Part shown: in pieces, positions 1 to 7,551 of the stretch
Layout of the letters: each line of letters starts with the position of its first letter
Numbering within the stretch: position 1 is the stretch's first letter
DNA from: an uncultured Prevotella sp.
GTDB taxonomy: Bacteria; Bacteroidota; Bacteroidia; Bacteroidales; Bacteroidaceae
Length of the DNA: 11,364 nt
NCBI GenBank assembly: GCA_900319895.1
Contig: ONQK01000041.1
Coordinates: 1 to 11,364 of the forward strand
Reading direction: 5' to 3'
Notes under the pieces: model-generated
The model's input: the letters and a program-made list of their open reading frames with translations, nothing else
What the model was told of the DNA's origin: nothing
The model's database searches: none
Program-made: the position numbers and the translations under genes

Positions 1-12
1 ATTTTATTAACG

Positions 13-48
13 TAAAAACTCCCGGCAGCCACACGGGCCGCCAGGAGT
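13..48 (-). terminator. Intrinsic terminator ending the nuo operon
   Basis: Read on the minus strand, this is a hairpin of 13 pairs: ACTCC/GGAGT at the base, then a U-G wobble, then GGCGGCC facing GGCTGCC with one G-U wobble, and a 5-base loop (positions 31-35). A run of five T follows (positions 18-14). It begins 45 bases after the nuoN stop codon. The plus-strand reading has no T run after the stem, so it acts on minus-strand transcripts only. Pairing was done by eye. Confidence 0.9.
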
Positions 49-93
49 CACCACATATTTTGCTTGATGAAGATCAAATGTGTTTCATGGAGT

Positions 94-1548
94 TCAAAAA
101 CTGTTTATGGACAGGCTTTCAATCCAGTTGAAGATGTATGGGCACACCCCAAACATGATGATGCCCACAGTGCAAATGGCAAGTGCCAAGCGGGTGTAGC
201 AGTCGCTCTTGAAGGTTGGCAGCGGGTGGTCGGCCTTGTTGATGAACATGGCCTTGACAATCAACAGGTAGTAATAAAGCGACACCACCGTATTGACCAA
301 TGCCACGAAAAGTACGACATAGGCCCAGTATGACCCTTGCTCTGCTGCTGCCATGAACACGAAGAACTTGGAGAACATTCCCGCAAATGGAGGTATGCCG
401 GCCAAGGAGAAGAGCGCCACTGTCATCAAGAACGCCAATTTCGGGTTGGTGGCATAGAAACCGTTGTATGAGGCCATCTCGGTTGTGCCGCCGTTCTTCT
501 GTTCCACGATGTTGATGACCGTGAACACCGCCATGTTGGCAACGATGTAGATCAGTGTGTAGTACATCAGCGCCGTCATTCCCATCGCCGAGTTCCCTAC
601 TACGGCGAGCATGATGTAGCCTGCCTGAGAGATGGATGAAAAGGCCATGAAGCGCTTCAGCTCGCCCTGGCGGATGGCAAAGAGGTTGGCGATGGTAATG
701 GAAAGTACGATGACGATGTAGAGCAGGTATTGCCAATACTGGAGCATCGGTGCGAAGACTTTCATCAAAATGACGGCGAGGGTAAATGCCGCCGCGCCTT
801 TTGAGATGACGCTCAAGTAGGCAGTTACCGGTGTTGGCGCGCCTTGATAGGTGTCTGCCGTCCAGAAGTGGAAAGGCACGAGCGAGATTTTAAATCCCAG
901 TCCGCTGAAGAAAAAGACAAAGCCTATGATGAGCATTGGCAGTCTGCTGCTGATATCCATTGCATTTGAAAGTCGTGGCACCATGTCGTTGAAATACAAG
1001 GTTCCCAGGGCGCCATAGAGGAAGGAGATGCCATAAAGCATTACGCCGCTTGAGAAGGTCGCCGTCAGGATGAACTTGGCGCCTGCCTCTGCCGAATGCC
1101 TTTTCCATTTGTCCATTGCCACAAGGCATGCCATGGGGACGGATGCCATTTCGAGTCCGAGGAAGAACAGGAGGAAGTGTCCGCTCGACATCATCATATA
1201 CATGCCCAGCAGGGTTGACAGTATCAGCATGTAATATTCGCCTGCATATTTGGTGGTTTCCACCCATGGTTTTGACATGATGACGACGATGATCGTTCCC
1301 ATCGTCAAAATGGCTTTCATCATGCCCGTGGAAGCGGTTGTGACATACATTCCTGAAAATGCCGAAGAGGGCTCCATTGCCATCATGCAGACCATCGCTT
1401 GCGCCGCCATGAGCGCTGTTGTCAGGAGAACGAGCGCCTGGTGCCTCTTCTCGTTCTTATGAAGGATGAAGTCAGCAATAAATACGACGATCAAAGCAGC
1501 AATCAGCGATGCTTCGGGTATCATGTTAAAAAATTGACCGTAATTCAT
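94..1548 (-). CDS. nuoN: NADH-quinone oxidoreductase subunit N (complex I, antiporter-like)
   Basis: NuoN is one of three Mrp-antiporter-like proton-pumping subunits of the complex I membrane arm and sits nearest the quinone module. The 484-residue product is hydrophobic throughout with about 14 membrane segments, the usual family size. The charged residues expected along the proton path are all present: Glu133 (GLEMASVP), Lys220 (GFKISLVPFHFW), Lys250 (VISK) and Lys394 (FSKFF); Lys at the last position, not Glu, is typical of NuoN. The ATG at 1548 is chosen over an in-frame TTG three codons upstream. No Shine-Dalgarno sequence is visible; the 28-base gap after nuoM is A/T-rich. It is the last gene of the operon, and a terminator lies 45 bases downstream. 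Confidence 0.97.
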   Translation of the reverse strand: MNYGQFFNMIPEASLIAALIVVFIADFILHKNEKRHQALVLLTTALMAAQAMVCMMAMEPSSAFSGMYVTTASTGMMKAILTMGTIIVVIMSKPWVETTKYAGEYYMLILSTLLGMYMMMSSGHFLLFFLGLEMASVPMACLVAMDKWKRHSAEAGAKFILTATFSSGVMLYGISFLYGALGTLYFNDMVPRLSNAMDISSRLPMLIIGFVFFFSGLGFKISLVPFHFWTADTYQGAPTPVTAYLSVISKGAAAFTLAVILMKVFAPMLQYWQYLLYIVIVLSITIANLFAIRQGELKRFMAFSSISQAGYIMLAVVGNSAMGMTALMYYTLIYIVANMAVFTVINIVEQKNGGTTEMASYNGFYATNPKLAFLMTVALFSLAGIPPFAGMFSKFFVFMAAAEQGSYWAYVVLFVALVNTVVSLYYYLLIVKAMFINKADHPLPTFKSDCYTRLALAICTVGIIMFGVCPYIFNWIESLSINSF

Positions 1549-1576
1549 TTTATGCAAATTTAATTCGTTTCTACAA

Positions 1577-3061
1577 TTACATACTAATCACGTTGAGAAT
1601 TGGGCCTACCGCGTCATTGATGACATTGCTCGCCCACAAGGGGAAGAGGCCAAGGCCTGCGACACAAGCGATGAGGCAGACAACGGCAAAGCGCTCGTCC
1701 CAAGTTGCGTCTGTCAATTCCTCAAAATGCGGGTCGGCAACTTTTTGGAACAGGATTTTGCCCACTACACGAAGGATGTAGACCGCTGTGACGACGATGG
1801 CCGTGCAAGCCAAAATCGTGGCGGTGCGGTGGAACACGTCGTTGTTCTCGAATGAGCCGACAAAAATGGTCATTTCTGCGATGAAGCCTGAGAAGCCGGG
1901 CAGTCCAAGGTTGGCCAGTCCGGCGATGACGTAGCCGACTGACAAGAATGGCATGATTTTCATCAATCCGCCCAGCTTGCGCACGTCGCGTGTGTGGGTG
2001 CGTCCGTAAATCATGCCAATCAAGGCAAAGAACAAGGCTGTCATCAACCCATGCGAAAGCATCTGCAAGATAGCGCCTGTGGCTGCTGTCTTTGTCATCA
2101 TCAACAGTGCGAAAAGCACCAGTCCGCAGTGGGAAACCGAGCTGTAGGCATTGATGTACTTCAAGTCGGTCTGAACACATGCCGAGAGTGCGCCGTAAAC
2201 GACCGAGATGGTGGTCAGGATCAAGAATATCCAGGCCAACTCCCGTGCGGCATCTGGCAAGAGATACATGGCAACCCTGAAACATCCGTAGCCGCCGAGT
2301 TTCATCAGCACGCCGGCGTGCAGCATGGATACTGCGGTCGGCGCGGAGGCGTGGCCGTCGGGCGACCATGTGTGGAACGGGAACAAGGCACCAAGTACGC
2401 CGAAGCCGATAAAGATGAATGGGAAGAAGATCTTCTGGATATTAGGGTCGATGTTGTGCAACGCAGCAATCTCGTTCACGTTCATGGTCGTGGCACCACT
2501 GAAGAAATAGATGCCCAGAATGCCCATAATCAATAGTGCGGAGCCGCCCATGAGCATCAAGGTCAGCTTCATGGCCGAATATTCCTTGTTGCCACTTCCC
2601 CAGACCCCGATGAGCAAGTACATCGGGATCAATGCCACTTCGTAGAACATGAACATGGTGAACATGTCCACAGAGATAAAGAACCCGTAGACACCGGCTG
2701 AGAGCAAAGTGAACCATAGGAAATATTCCTTTGTCATGGGCTTAAGTTGCCATGAGGCAAAGGTTCCCGTGAATACGATGATGCTTGAGAGCAGCAACAT
2801 CACAACGCTGATGCCGTCGACACCGATGGCATATTCGATGTTCAAGGGCTTGAACCATGGCGTGCTGTAGGTCAGCAGCATGGTGTCGGTGTTGCCACCC
2901 GCCCGCTGCTGTATGAAATATATCGTTAGCCAAACAGACAGTGCAAGCAAACATGTCGAGCCTGCCACCATCACACCGCGTACCTGATTCAGGTTTCTGC
3001 TCAGCCACAGGCCAAGGAGCATCAGTACCGGAATTACAACAAATAATGTCAGTATATTCAT
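1577..3061 (-). CDS. nuoM: NADH-quinone oxidoreductase subunit M (complex I, antiporter-like)
   Basis: NuoM is the middle antiporter-like proton-pumping subunit of the complex I membrane arm. The 494-residue product has about 14 membrane segments. Family landmarks are Glu141 (FYEVALIPMYLLIG, equivalent to E. coli Glu144), the FPFHTWSPDGH segment at 227-237, Lys254 (GVLMKLGGYG, E. coli Lys265), QTDLKYINAYSSVSH near 297-311, and Glu396 (GFIAEMTIF, E. coli Glu407). One oddity: the position matching E. coli Lys234 in TM7 is Leu223 (GFGVLGALFPFH), and the usual WLPDAH is WSPDGH. The rest of the protein is intact, so this looks like a lineage variant, not decay. The start is ATG, 7 bases after the nuoL stop, with only a weak GAAG upstream. 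Confidence 0.98.
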   Translation of the reverse strand: MNILTLFVVIPVLMLLGLWLSRNLNQVRGVMVAGSTCLLALSVWLTIYFIQQRAGGNTDTMLLTYSTPWFKPLNIEYAIGVDGISVVMLLLSSIIVFTGTFASWQLKPMTKEYFLWFTLLSAGVYGFFISVDMFTMFMFYEVALIPMYLLIGVWGSGNKEYSAMKLTLMLMGGSALLIMGILGIYFFSGATTMNVNEIAALHNIDPNIQKIFFPFIFIGFGVLGALFPFHTWSPDGHASAPTAVSMLHAGVLMKLGGYGCFRVAMYLLPDAARELAWIFLILTTISVVYGALSACVQTDLKYINAYSSVSHCGLVLFALLMMTKTAATGAILQMLSHGLMTALFFALIGMIYGRTHTRDVRKLGGLMKIMPFLSVGYVIAGLANLGLPGFSGFIAEMTIFVGSFENNDVFHRTATILACTAIVVTAVYILRVVGKILFQKVADPHFEELTDATWDERFAVVCLIACVAGLGLFPLWASNVINDAVGPILNVISM

Positions 3062-3068
3062 CGCTTCA

Positions 3069-5060
3069 TTATTTTAAACAAAGTAATACTAAAGTTAATG
3101 CAATCGTTCCCGTGAGGAACCATACGACGTACTTGCGCACGTCGCCGCTCTGCCAAGGCCTGATGGTCTCGCCTGCCTCGTTGGCTCCCCAGGCCATGAA
3201 GTCGAAAGTGCCGTCGATGACATGACGGTCGAACCATGCTATGGGGGTTGAGATGCAGCGGAAGATGATTTTATGCGTCACGAACTGCCATATTTCGTCT
3301 TGGTAGAAGCGCTTGTAGGCCGCACGATGCAATTTGGGGAACATCTTATACAATTTGTCAGCAATGGGCTGCTGCTCATTCTTGTATATATAGGTGGCCA
3401 AAAGAATGCTCAACACAGCTATGACGGTTGAGGTCGCGGCGATTTGCAGGTTGAAGTGGATGGTATAGTCTTCTCCGCTTGCCGAGACAAAACTGCCAAA
3501 GGAGCCGCCCCATTCAAAAAATCCTGCCAATGTGGTGTAAATGCCGACACCAACGGTGATAACCGTCAAGATGATCAGCGGAACCGTCATTGTCAGTGGC
3601 GACTCATGGGGCGTGTGGTGCGCATGCGCCTCCTTGTTCTCCGTACCCCAGAAAATCCCATAATACAGACGGAACATGTAGAAGGCAGTCATGGCCGCAA
3701 TTCCGGTCATTATCCATCCTACTACTGGGCTGTACTGCATGCATGCGGTAATGATTTCGTCCTTTGAGCTGAAGCCTGAGAAGAACGGAATGCCCGCTAT
3801 CGCCAAGCAGCTGATGAGGAATGTGACGTGCGTGATGGGCATGTACTTGCGCAAACCGCCCATCATCGACATTTCGTTGGAGTGGACGGCATGGATGATG
3901 CAGCCAGCTCCCAAGAACAAGCATGCCTTGAACATGGCATGTGTGAAGAGATGGAACATCGAGGCCATATAGCCCAGTTGAGCATGGTTGTCGAGCACCT
4001 CGCCGTGATGTCCGGGCAGGCTTACGCCGAGTGCCACCATCATGAAAGCAATTTGCGAGATGGTGGAGAAAGCCAGGACGCGCTTGATGTCGCTCTGTAC
4101 ACAAGCCACTGCAGCTGCATAGAAGGCAGTGGAGACTCCCACCCAGACTACGATACTCATTGCTTGTGGAGCGAATTCTATCCACAACGGGAACATGCGG
4201 GCTATCTGGAACACACCGGCAACCACCATCGTTGCAGCGTGGATCAAGGCCGATACCGGCGTGGGGCCTTCCATGGCATCGGGCAGCCAAATGTGCAATG
4301 GGAACATCGCACTCTTACCCGCGCCTCCGATAAACATCAATACCAATGCCGTGGGGAGTATGAAGCCGCCGGCTGCAACGGCCTTTGCCGCGTCGCCTGC
4401 GATGAAAGGTGCCGCCCCGGTGGCCATCTCCACCTTGTCTATGAACGAGAAGCTGAACGATCCCGTATAGTAGCCGAAGATCAAGATTCCTATCAGGAAG
4501 AACATGTCGGCAAAACGGGTTACGATAAATGCCTTTTTCGAGGCAGCCACCGCCGCGCTGGTTTGATAGTAAAATCCGATCAAAAGATAGGACGACACTC
4601 CCACCAGCTCCCAAAACAGATACATTTGGAAGATATTGGTTGCCACAACCAGCCCGAGCATGGACATGGTGAAGAGCGAGAGGTAGGCATAATAGCGCTG
4701 GAAGCCCTTCTCACCGTGCATGTAGCCAAACGAGTAGATGTGTACCATCAGGCTGACCGTAGAAATGACGATGAGCATCATGACGGAAATGGGGTCCAAA
4801 AGGATGCCCAGGTCAAAATGCAAGTCGCCCAGCGGCAACCATGTGAAATTATAAGGCACAAATGTGCGGTAGATGCCGTCAACGCGTTCTGAGGTGAAAT
4901 AATTAAATGCCGTGATGTAAGACAATACGGTGACAATCCCTAAGGAACCCGTACCGATGAGTCCGGCTGTCTTATGTGACATCTTCATTCCGCCAAGCCC
5001 TAGTATCAGGAACGAAAGTGCAGGCAGAAGAAGGATTAAAAATGCATAACTAAAGTCCAT
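3069..5060 (-). CDS. nuoL: NADH-quinone oxidoreductase subunit L (complex I, antiporter-like)
   Basis: NuoL is the distal antiporter-like proton-pumping subunit, whose long C-terminal amphipathic helix runs along the membrane arm. At 663 residues it is slightly longer than E. coli NuoL. Conserved features are FWELVGVSSYLLIGF with Glu151, Lys249 in GGAGKSAMFPLHIW followed by LPDAMEGPTPVSALIHAATM (259-278), SDIKRVLAFSTISQ (323-336), FTHAMFKACLFLGAG with Lys378, and SGFSSKDE with Lys433/Asp434. A His-rich loop (AHAHHTPHES, about 478-487) precedes the last membrane segments. The lateral helix falls roughly at residues 560-640 and ends in one final membrane segment. ATG at 5060 is preferred to an in-frame TTG three codons earlier. 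The gap after nuoK is 13 bases, with no Shine-Dalgarno sequence. Confidence 0.98.
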   Translation of the reverse strand: MDFSYAFLILLLPALSFLILGLGGMKMSHKTAGLIGTGSLGIVTVLSYITAFNYFTSERVDGIYRTFVPYNFTWLPLGDLHFDLGILLDPISVMMLIVISTVSLMVHIYSFGYMHGEKGFQRYYAYLSLFTMSMLGLVVATNIFQMYLFWELVGVSSYLLIGFYYQTSAAVAASKKAFIVTRFADMFFLIGILIFGYYTGSFSFSFIDKVEMATGAAPFIAGDAAKAVAAGGFILPTALVLMFIGGAGKSAMFPLHIWLPDAMEGPTPVSALIHAATMVVAGVFQIARMFPLWIEFAPQAMSIVVWVGVSTAFYAAAVACVQSDIKRVLAFSTISQIAFMMVALGVSLPGHHGEVLDNHAQLGYMASMFHLFTHAMFKACLFLGAGCIIHAVHSNEMSMMGGLRKYMPITHVTFLISCLAIAGIPFFSGFSSKDEIITACMQYSPVVGWIMTGIAAMTAFYMFRLYYGIFWGTENKEAHAHHTPHESPLTMTVPLIILTVITVGVGIYTTLAGFFEWGGSFGSFVSASGEDYTIHFNLQIAATSTVIAVLSILLATYIYKNEQQPIADKLYKMFPKLHRAAYKRFYQDEIWQFVTHKIIFRCISTPIAWFDRHVIDGTFDFMAWGANEAGETIRPWQSGDVRKYVVWFLTGTIALTLVLLCLK

Positions 5061-5073
5061 AATATTCAAAAGT

Positions 5074-5382
5074 TTAATTCTTCATTTCCTGTATTCTATC
5101 CACTTGGATGCCTTTGACATTGCGATAAACATTGATGATGATCGCAATGGCAACTGCCGATTCAGCGGCGCTGACGCCGATGGAGAAAAGGGTGAAAAAG
5201 AATCCTTCCATCTCGCCTGGATACAGCACCCTGTTGAACACGGCAAAGTTCATGTCCACAGCATTAAGAATCAGTTCGACCGAAATAAGCATGGCTATAA
5301 GGTTGCGACGGGTGACAAAACCCCAGAAACCTATGAAAAACAATAGTGAGCTCAACACAAAATAACAGATTACGGGTATCAT
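5074..5382 (-). CDS. nuoK: NADH-quinone oxidoreductase subunit K
   Basis: NuoK is a small three-helix membrane subunit, related to MrpC, that contributes to the fourth proton path near the quinone module. The product is 102 residues, the usual size. It keeps the two intramembrane glutamates, Glu36 (SVELILNAVDMNF) and Glu74 (SAAESAVAIAI). The open frame extends 15 codons further upstream, but the ATG at 5382 fits family length and has an AAAGGAGG Shine-Dalgarno sequence 7 bases before it. The start overlaps the nuoJ stop as ATGA, so translation is probably coupled to nuoJ. Confidence 0.97.
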   Translation of the reverse strand: MIPVICYFVLSSLLFFIGFWGFVTRRNLIAMLISVELILNAVDMNFAVFNRVLYPGEMEGFFFTLFSIGVSAAESAVAIAIIINVYRNVKGIQVDRIQEMKN

Positions 5383-5900
5383 TTGTCGTCCTCCTTTCGT
5401 GCTATCATTATACCACCGATAATACATGCCAGAAGAAATACCGAGATGAACTCGAATGGGAGTACATATTGGTATTTGTCGGAGCCGAGCAGCGCTTGGC
5501 CGATTTTCTCCACGGGCACTTCCTCATCTGCCAGCAAGGCAAAGTGGTCAATGAATTGGTTTTTGATGAAAATTACAGTTACTACTACAAAACCCAGCAG
5601 CGCCAGCAGCGCGCCGCCCAGCATCTTGCTGCTTTTCAGATGCTCCTGAATACCTTGCAGAGAGCGTTTGGAGAGCATCTGAATGGCAAAAATGTAGAGC
5701 ACGATTACGCCACCTGCGTAAATTGAGATTTGCGCCGCGCCCAGGTAGGTGTAGTCAAGCAAGAAGTATATTCCCGCAACACCCAAAAGGACAAAAAGCA
5801 AAAACGTTGCCGCACGCATGATGCTTCTTGTCATCACACACATAATAGCAGAGCCTAAAATGACTATTGCTAAGATGCAAAACATTACTAAATTGGCCAT
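5379..5900 (-). CDS. nuoJ: NADH-quinone oxidoreductase subunit J
   Basis: NuoJ is a five-helix membrane subunit of complex I whose third helix, with a pi-bulge, is thought to change shape during coupling. The 173-residue product has five hydrophobic segments. The conserved helix-3 signature is seen as AAQISIYAGGVIVLYIF (55-71), followed by a charged loop near 78-92 and a second soluble stretch near 118-145, then the last helix and a charged C-terminus (RKEDDK). The start is ATG, 6 bases after the nuoI stop with no Shine-Dalgarno sequence. Its own stop overlaps the nuoK start by four bases. Confidence 0.96.
   Translation of the reverse strand: MANLVMFCILAIVILGSAIMCVMTRSIMRAATFLLFVLLGVAGIYFLLDYTYLGAAQISIYAGGVIVLYIFAIQMLSKRSLQGIQEHLKSSKMLGGALLALLGFVVVTVIFIKNQFIDHFALLADEEVPVEKIGQALLGSDKYQYVLPFEFISVFLLACIIGGIMIARKEDDK
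5390..5397 (-). promoter_or_regulatory. Shine-Dalgarno site that fixes the nuoK start
   Basis: AAAGGAGG on the minus strand, 7 bases before the ATG at 5382, inside the end of nuoJ. It decides in favour of this start over the in-frame upstream codon at 5427. Confidence 0.85.
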
Positions 5901-5906
5901 AGTCTT

Positions 5907-6440
5907 TTATCTCGTTTTAGTGTTAAACTTACCGATGGTCTGCTCTGCGCCGCCTTCCAGGAGGTGGGGCAAAGAACCGCCTTCATAAACTTCCTTGTCA
6001 AGATGCAGCCTGAGCGACTCACGCTTGAAAACGCTGTTCTCGAAGTCGTTTGTGAACTCAATGGCGTCGAAATTGCACGCATTGGTGCAAAGTTGACAGA
6101 ACATGCAGTCGCCCAAGTCGTAAATATAGTCATCCAGCACTTTCTTCTTCTTTCCACTCTCGGGGTCTTCCTCCATGTGAGAGAGGATTTTAATCGTGCC
6201 GTTTGGACAAGTCTTCTCACATAATGTGCAGACAGTGCATTTGTAGCTCCCGTCCTCGTTGCGCTTGAACACCAGCCTGCCGCGGTGGCGCTTTGCAACA
6301 TGTAATGTCGTCTTGCGGTTCTCCGGATATTGCTCGGTGGACTTGGGCGTGAAGTATTCCTTCAAAGTCGTCTTCAAGCCGACTGCCAGCGTCTTTATGC
6401 CTCTTGAGAGCTCGCCAAAATATGATTTGTTGTCTTCCAT
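5907..6440 (-). CDS. nuoI: NADH-quinone oxidoreductase subunit I, 2x[4Fe-4S] ferredoxin-like
   Basis: NuoI is the peripheral-arm subunit that carries clusters N6a and N6b and passes electrons to NuoB. The 177-residue product has the two expected motifs: Cys68, Cys71, Cys74 and Cys78 (CTVCTLCEKTCPNG) and Cys112, Cys115, Cys118 and Cys122 (CMFCQLCTNACNFDAIEF). The second motif has Asn where most ferredoxin-type motifs have Pro after the last Cys. The N-terminal 45 residues match the amphipathic membrane-anchoring helix of the family. Because nuoE, nuoF and nuoG are absent from this operon, NuoI is a plausible entry point for electrons from an unknown donor (inference). ATG start, 10 bases after the nuoH stop; A-rich upstream, no Shine-Dalgarno sequence. 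Confidence 0.97.
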   Translation of the reverse strand: MEDNKSYFGELSRGIKTLAVGLKTTLKEYFTPKSTEQYPENRKTTLHVAKRHRGRLVFKRNEDGSYKCTVCTLCEKTCPNGTIKILSHMEEDPESGKKKKVLDDYIYDLGDCMFCQLCTNACNFDAIEFTNDFENSVFKRESLRLHLDKEVYEGGSLPHLLEGGAEQTIGKFNTKTR

Positions 6441-6450
6441 TTTTCTGTTT

Positions 6451-7539
6451 TTATTTAATGTAAAGTCCTAATGCAACAACCACTGTCATCAAAACAATGT
6501 TGACCAACGACAAAGGCATCAGATATTTCCACTCCAGCTTCAAAATCTGGTCGATACGAAGGCGAGGGAATGTCCAGCGGATCCACATCAGCAGCCAAAC
6601 CACAGAGAAGGTCTTGGCAAAGAACCAGACAATGCCGGGGATGTAGTTCAGCAGGGTGTCGATACCGGCAATGCCGATGTTCAAGGGTGCCCAGCCGCCC
6701 AAGAAGACTGCCGAGGCGATGCCCGAGATCACGAACAAGTTGAGGAACTCTGCCAAATAGAAGAAGCCGAAGCCCATGCCGGAATATTCGGTATGGTGGC
6801 CGGCAGTCAGCTCGCTCTCTGCCTCTGCCATGTCAAAAGGGCCGCGGTTCGCCTCTGCGTTTCCTGCAACAAGGAACACCACAAAGGCAATGAATGCGGG
6901 AATGTGACCTTGGAAAATCAGCCATTTGAAAGGGCCGGTCTGCGCGTCGACGATTCCGCTGACCTGCATCGTGCCCGTCAAGATGACAGCCGTTATCAGG
7001 CAAAGGCACAGCGACATTTCGTATGAAATCATCTGAACTGCGGCACGCATGGCGGAGACCACCGAATATTTGTTGTTGCTGCCCCAGCCGGCCAGGAACA
7101 CGCCCACTACGCCCAGCGAAGAAATCGCTGTTACCAAGAATATCCCGACGTTGAAGTCCAGCACCGATGCGCCTTTGTTCCACGGCAGGAAGGAGAATGT
7201 TCCAACGGAAGCGATCAACACCAAGAATGGAGCCAAGAGATAAAGCAGTTTGTCTGCCTTGTCGACAAAGAAAATCTCTTTGATCAACATCTTCAAGACA
7301 TCTGCGAAAACTTGCAACAAGCCCCATGGCCCCACACGCATCGGACCTAAGCGGCACTGGAAATAAGCACACACCTTGCGCTCCATGAAAATCAGCACGA
7401 TAGCGATCAGCGCATACGCCACAAGCGTGAACAGGCCAATCAGGACGCACTCTATCAGCATCGACCAAAAATCGCCCAGACCTAGGGTTTGGCGCAGAAA
7501 ATTGTCGAACCATTGTGTTACTATTGAAAAATCGAACAT
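6451..7539 (-). CDS. nuoH: NADH-quinone oxidoreductase subunit H
   Basis: NuoH anchors the peripheral arm to the membrane and forms much of the quinone-binding chamber and the start of the proton path. The 362-residue product has about eight or nine membrane segments. Conserved features are the first cytoplasmic loop, MERKVCAYFQCRLGP (52-66), with VGPWGLLQVFAD after it, GWGSNNKYSVVSAMRAA (151-167), the acidic loop PFDMAEAESELTAGHHTEYS (234-253) with Glu239, Glu241 and Glu243, and the C-terminal FPRLRIDQILKLEWK (324-338). The start is ATG, 12 bases after the nuoCD stop, without a Shine-Dalgarno sequence. It follows nuoCD directly, where E. coli has nuoE, nuoF and nuoG between these genes. Confidence 0.98.
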   Translation of the reverse strand: MFDFSIVTQWFDNFLRQTLGLGDFWSMLIECVLIGLFTLVAYALIAIVLIFMERKVCAYFQCRLGPMRVGPWGLLQVFADVLKMLIKEIFFVDKADKLLYLLAPFLVLIASVGTFSFLPWNKGASVLDFNVGIFLVTAISSLGVVGVFLAGWGSNNKYSVVSAMRAAVQMISYEMSLCLCLITAVILTGTMQVSGIVDAQTGPFKWLIFQGHIPAFIAFVVFLVAGNAEANRGPFDMAEAESELTAGHHTEYSGMGFGFFYLAEFLNLFVISGIASAVFLGGWAPLNIGIAGIDTLLNYIPGIVWFFAKTFSVVWLLMWIRWTFPRLRIDQILKLEWKYLMPLSLVNIVLMTVVVALGLYIK

Positions 7540-7551
7540 AGTTAATTTGAA

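Noticed and set aside
119..736. Minus-strand frame of 205 codons inside nuoN, and similar same-strand frames at 1722-2369, 3604-4290, 5888-6301 and 6833-7513
   Set aside because: Each is an out-of-frame reading of a conserved nuo gene with Arg/His/Cys-rich products typical of shifted frames. The true genes are full length, so no frameshift is implied.
1549..1557. Earlier TTG start for nuoN, and likewise TTG at 5069 for nuoL and TTG at 9839 for nuoB
   Set aside because: ATG codons lie 3 to 7 codons downstream, give the usual family N-termini, and in nuoB have a well-placed Shine-Dalgarno sequence.
1555..1562. TAAATTTG on the minus strand just before nuoN, matching TAnnTTTG
   Set aside because: There is no -33 element at the right spacing, and transcription would start at or inside the nuoN start codon. 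A chance match in A/T-rich DNA is more likely than an internal promoter.
3828..4892. Plus-strand open frame of 354 codons opposite nuoL
   Set aside because: It lies wholly antisense to a strongly conserved gene, its product is rich in His/Glu/Asp/Cys with no recognisable domain, and it has no supporting context. It is a shadow of nuoL codon use; the same holds for the other plus-strand frames, including 1994-2536 and 7951-8601.
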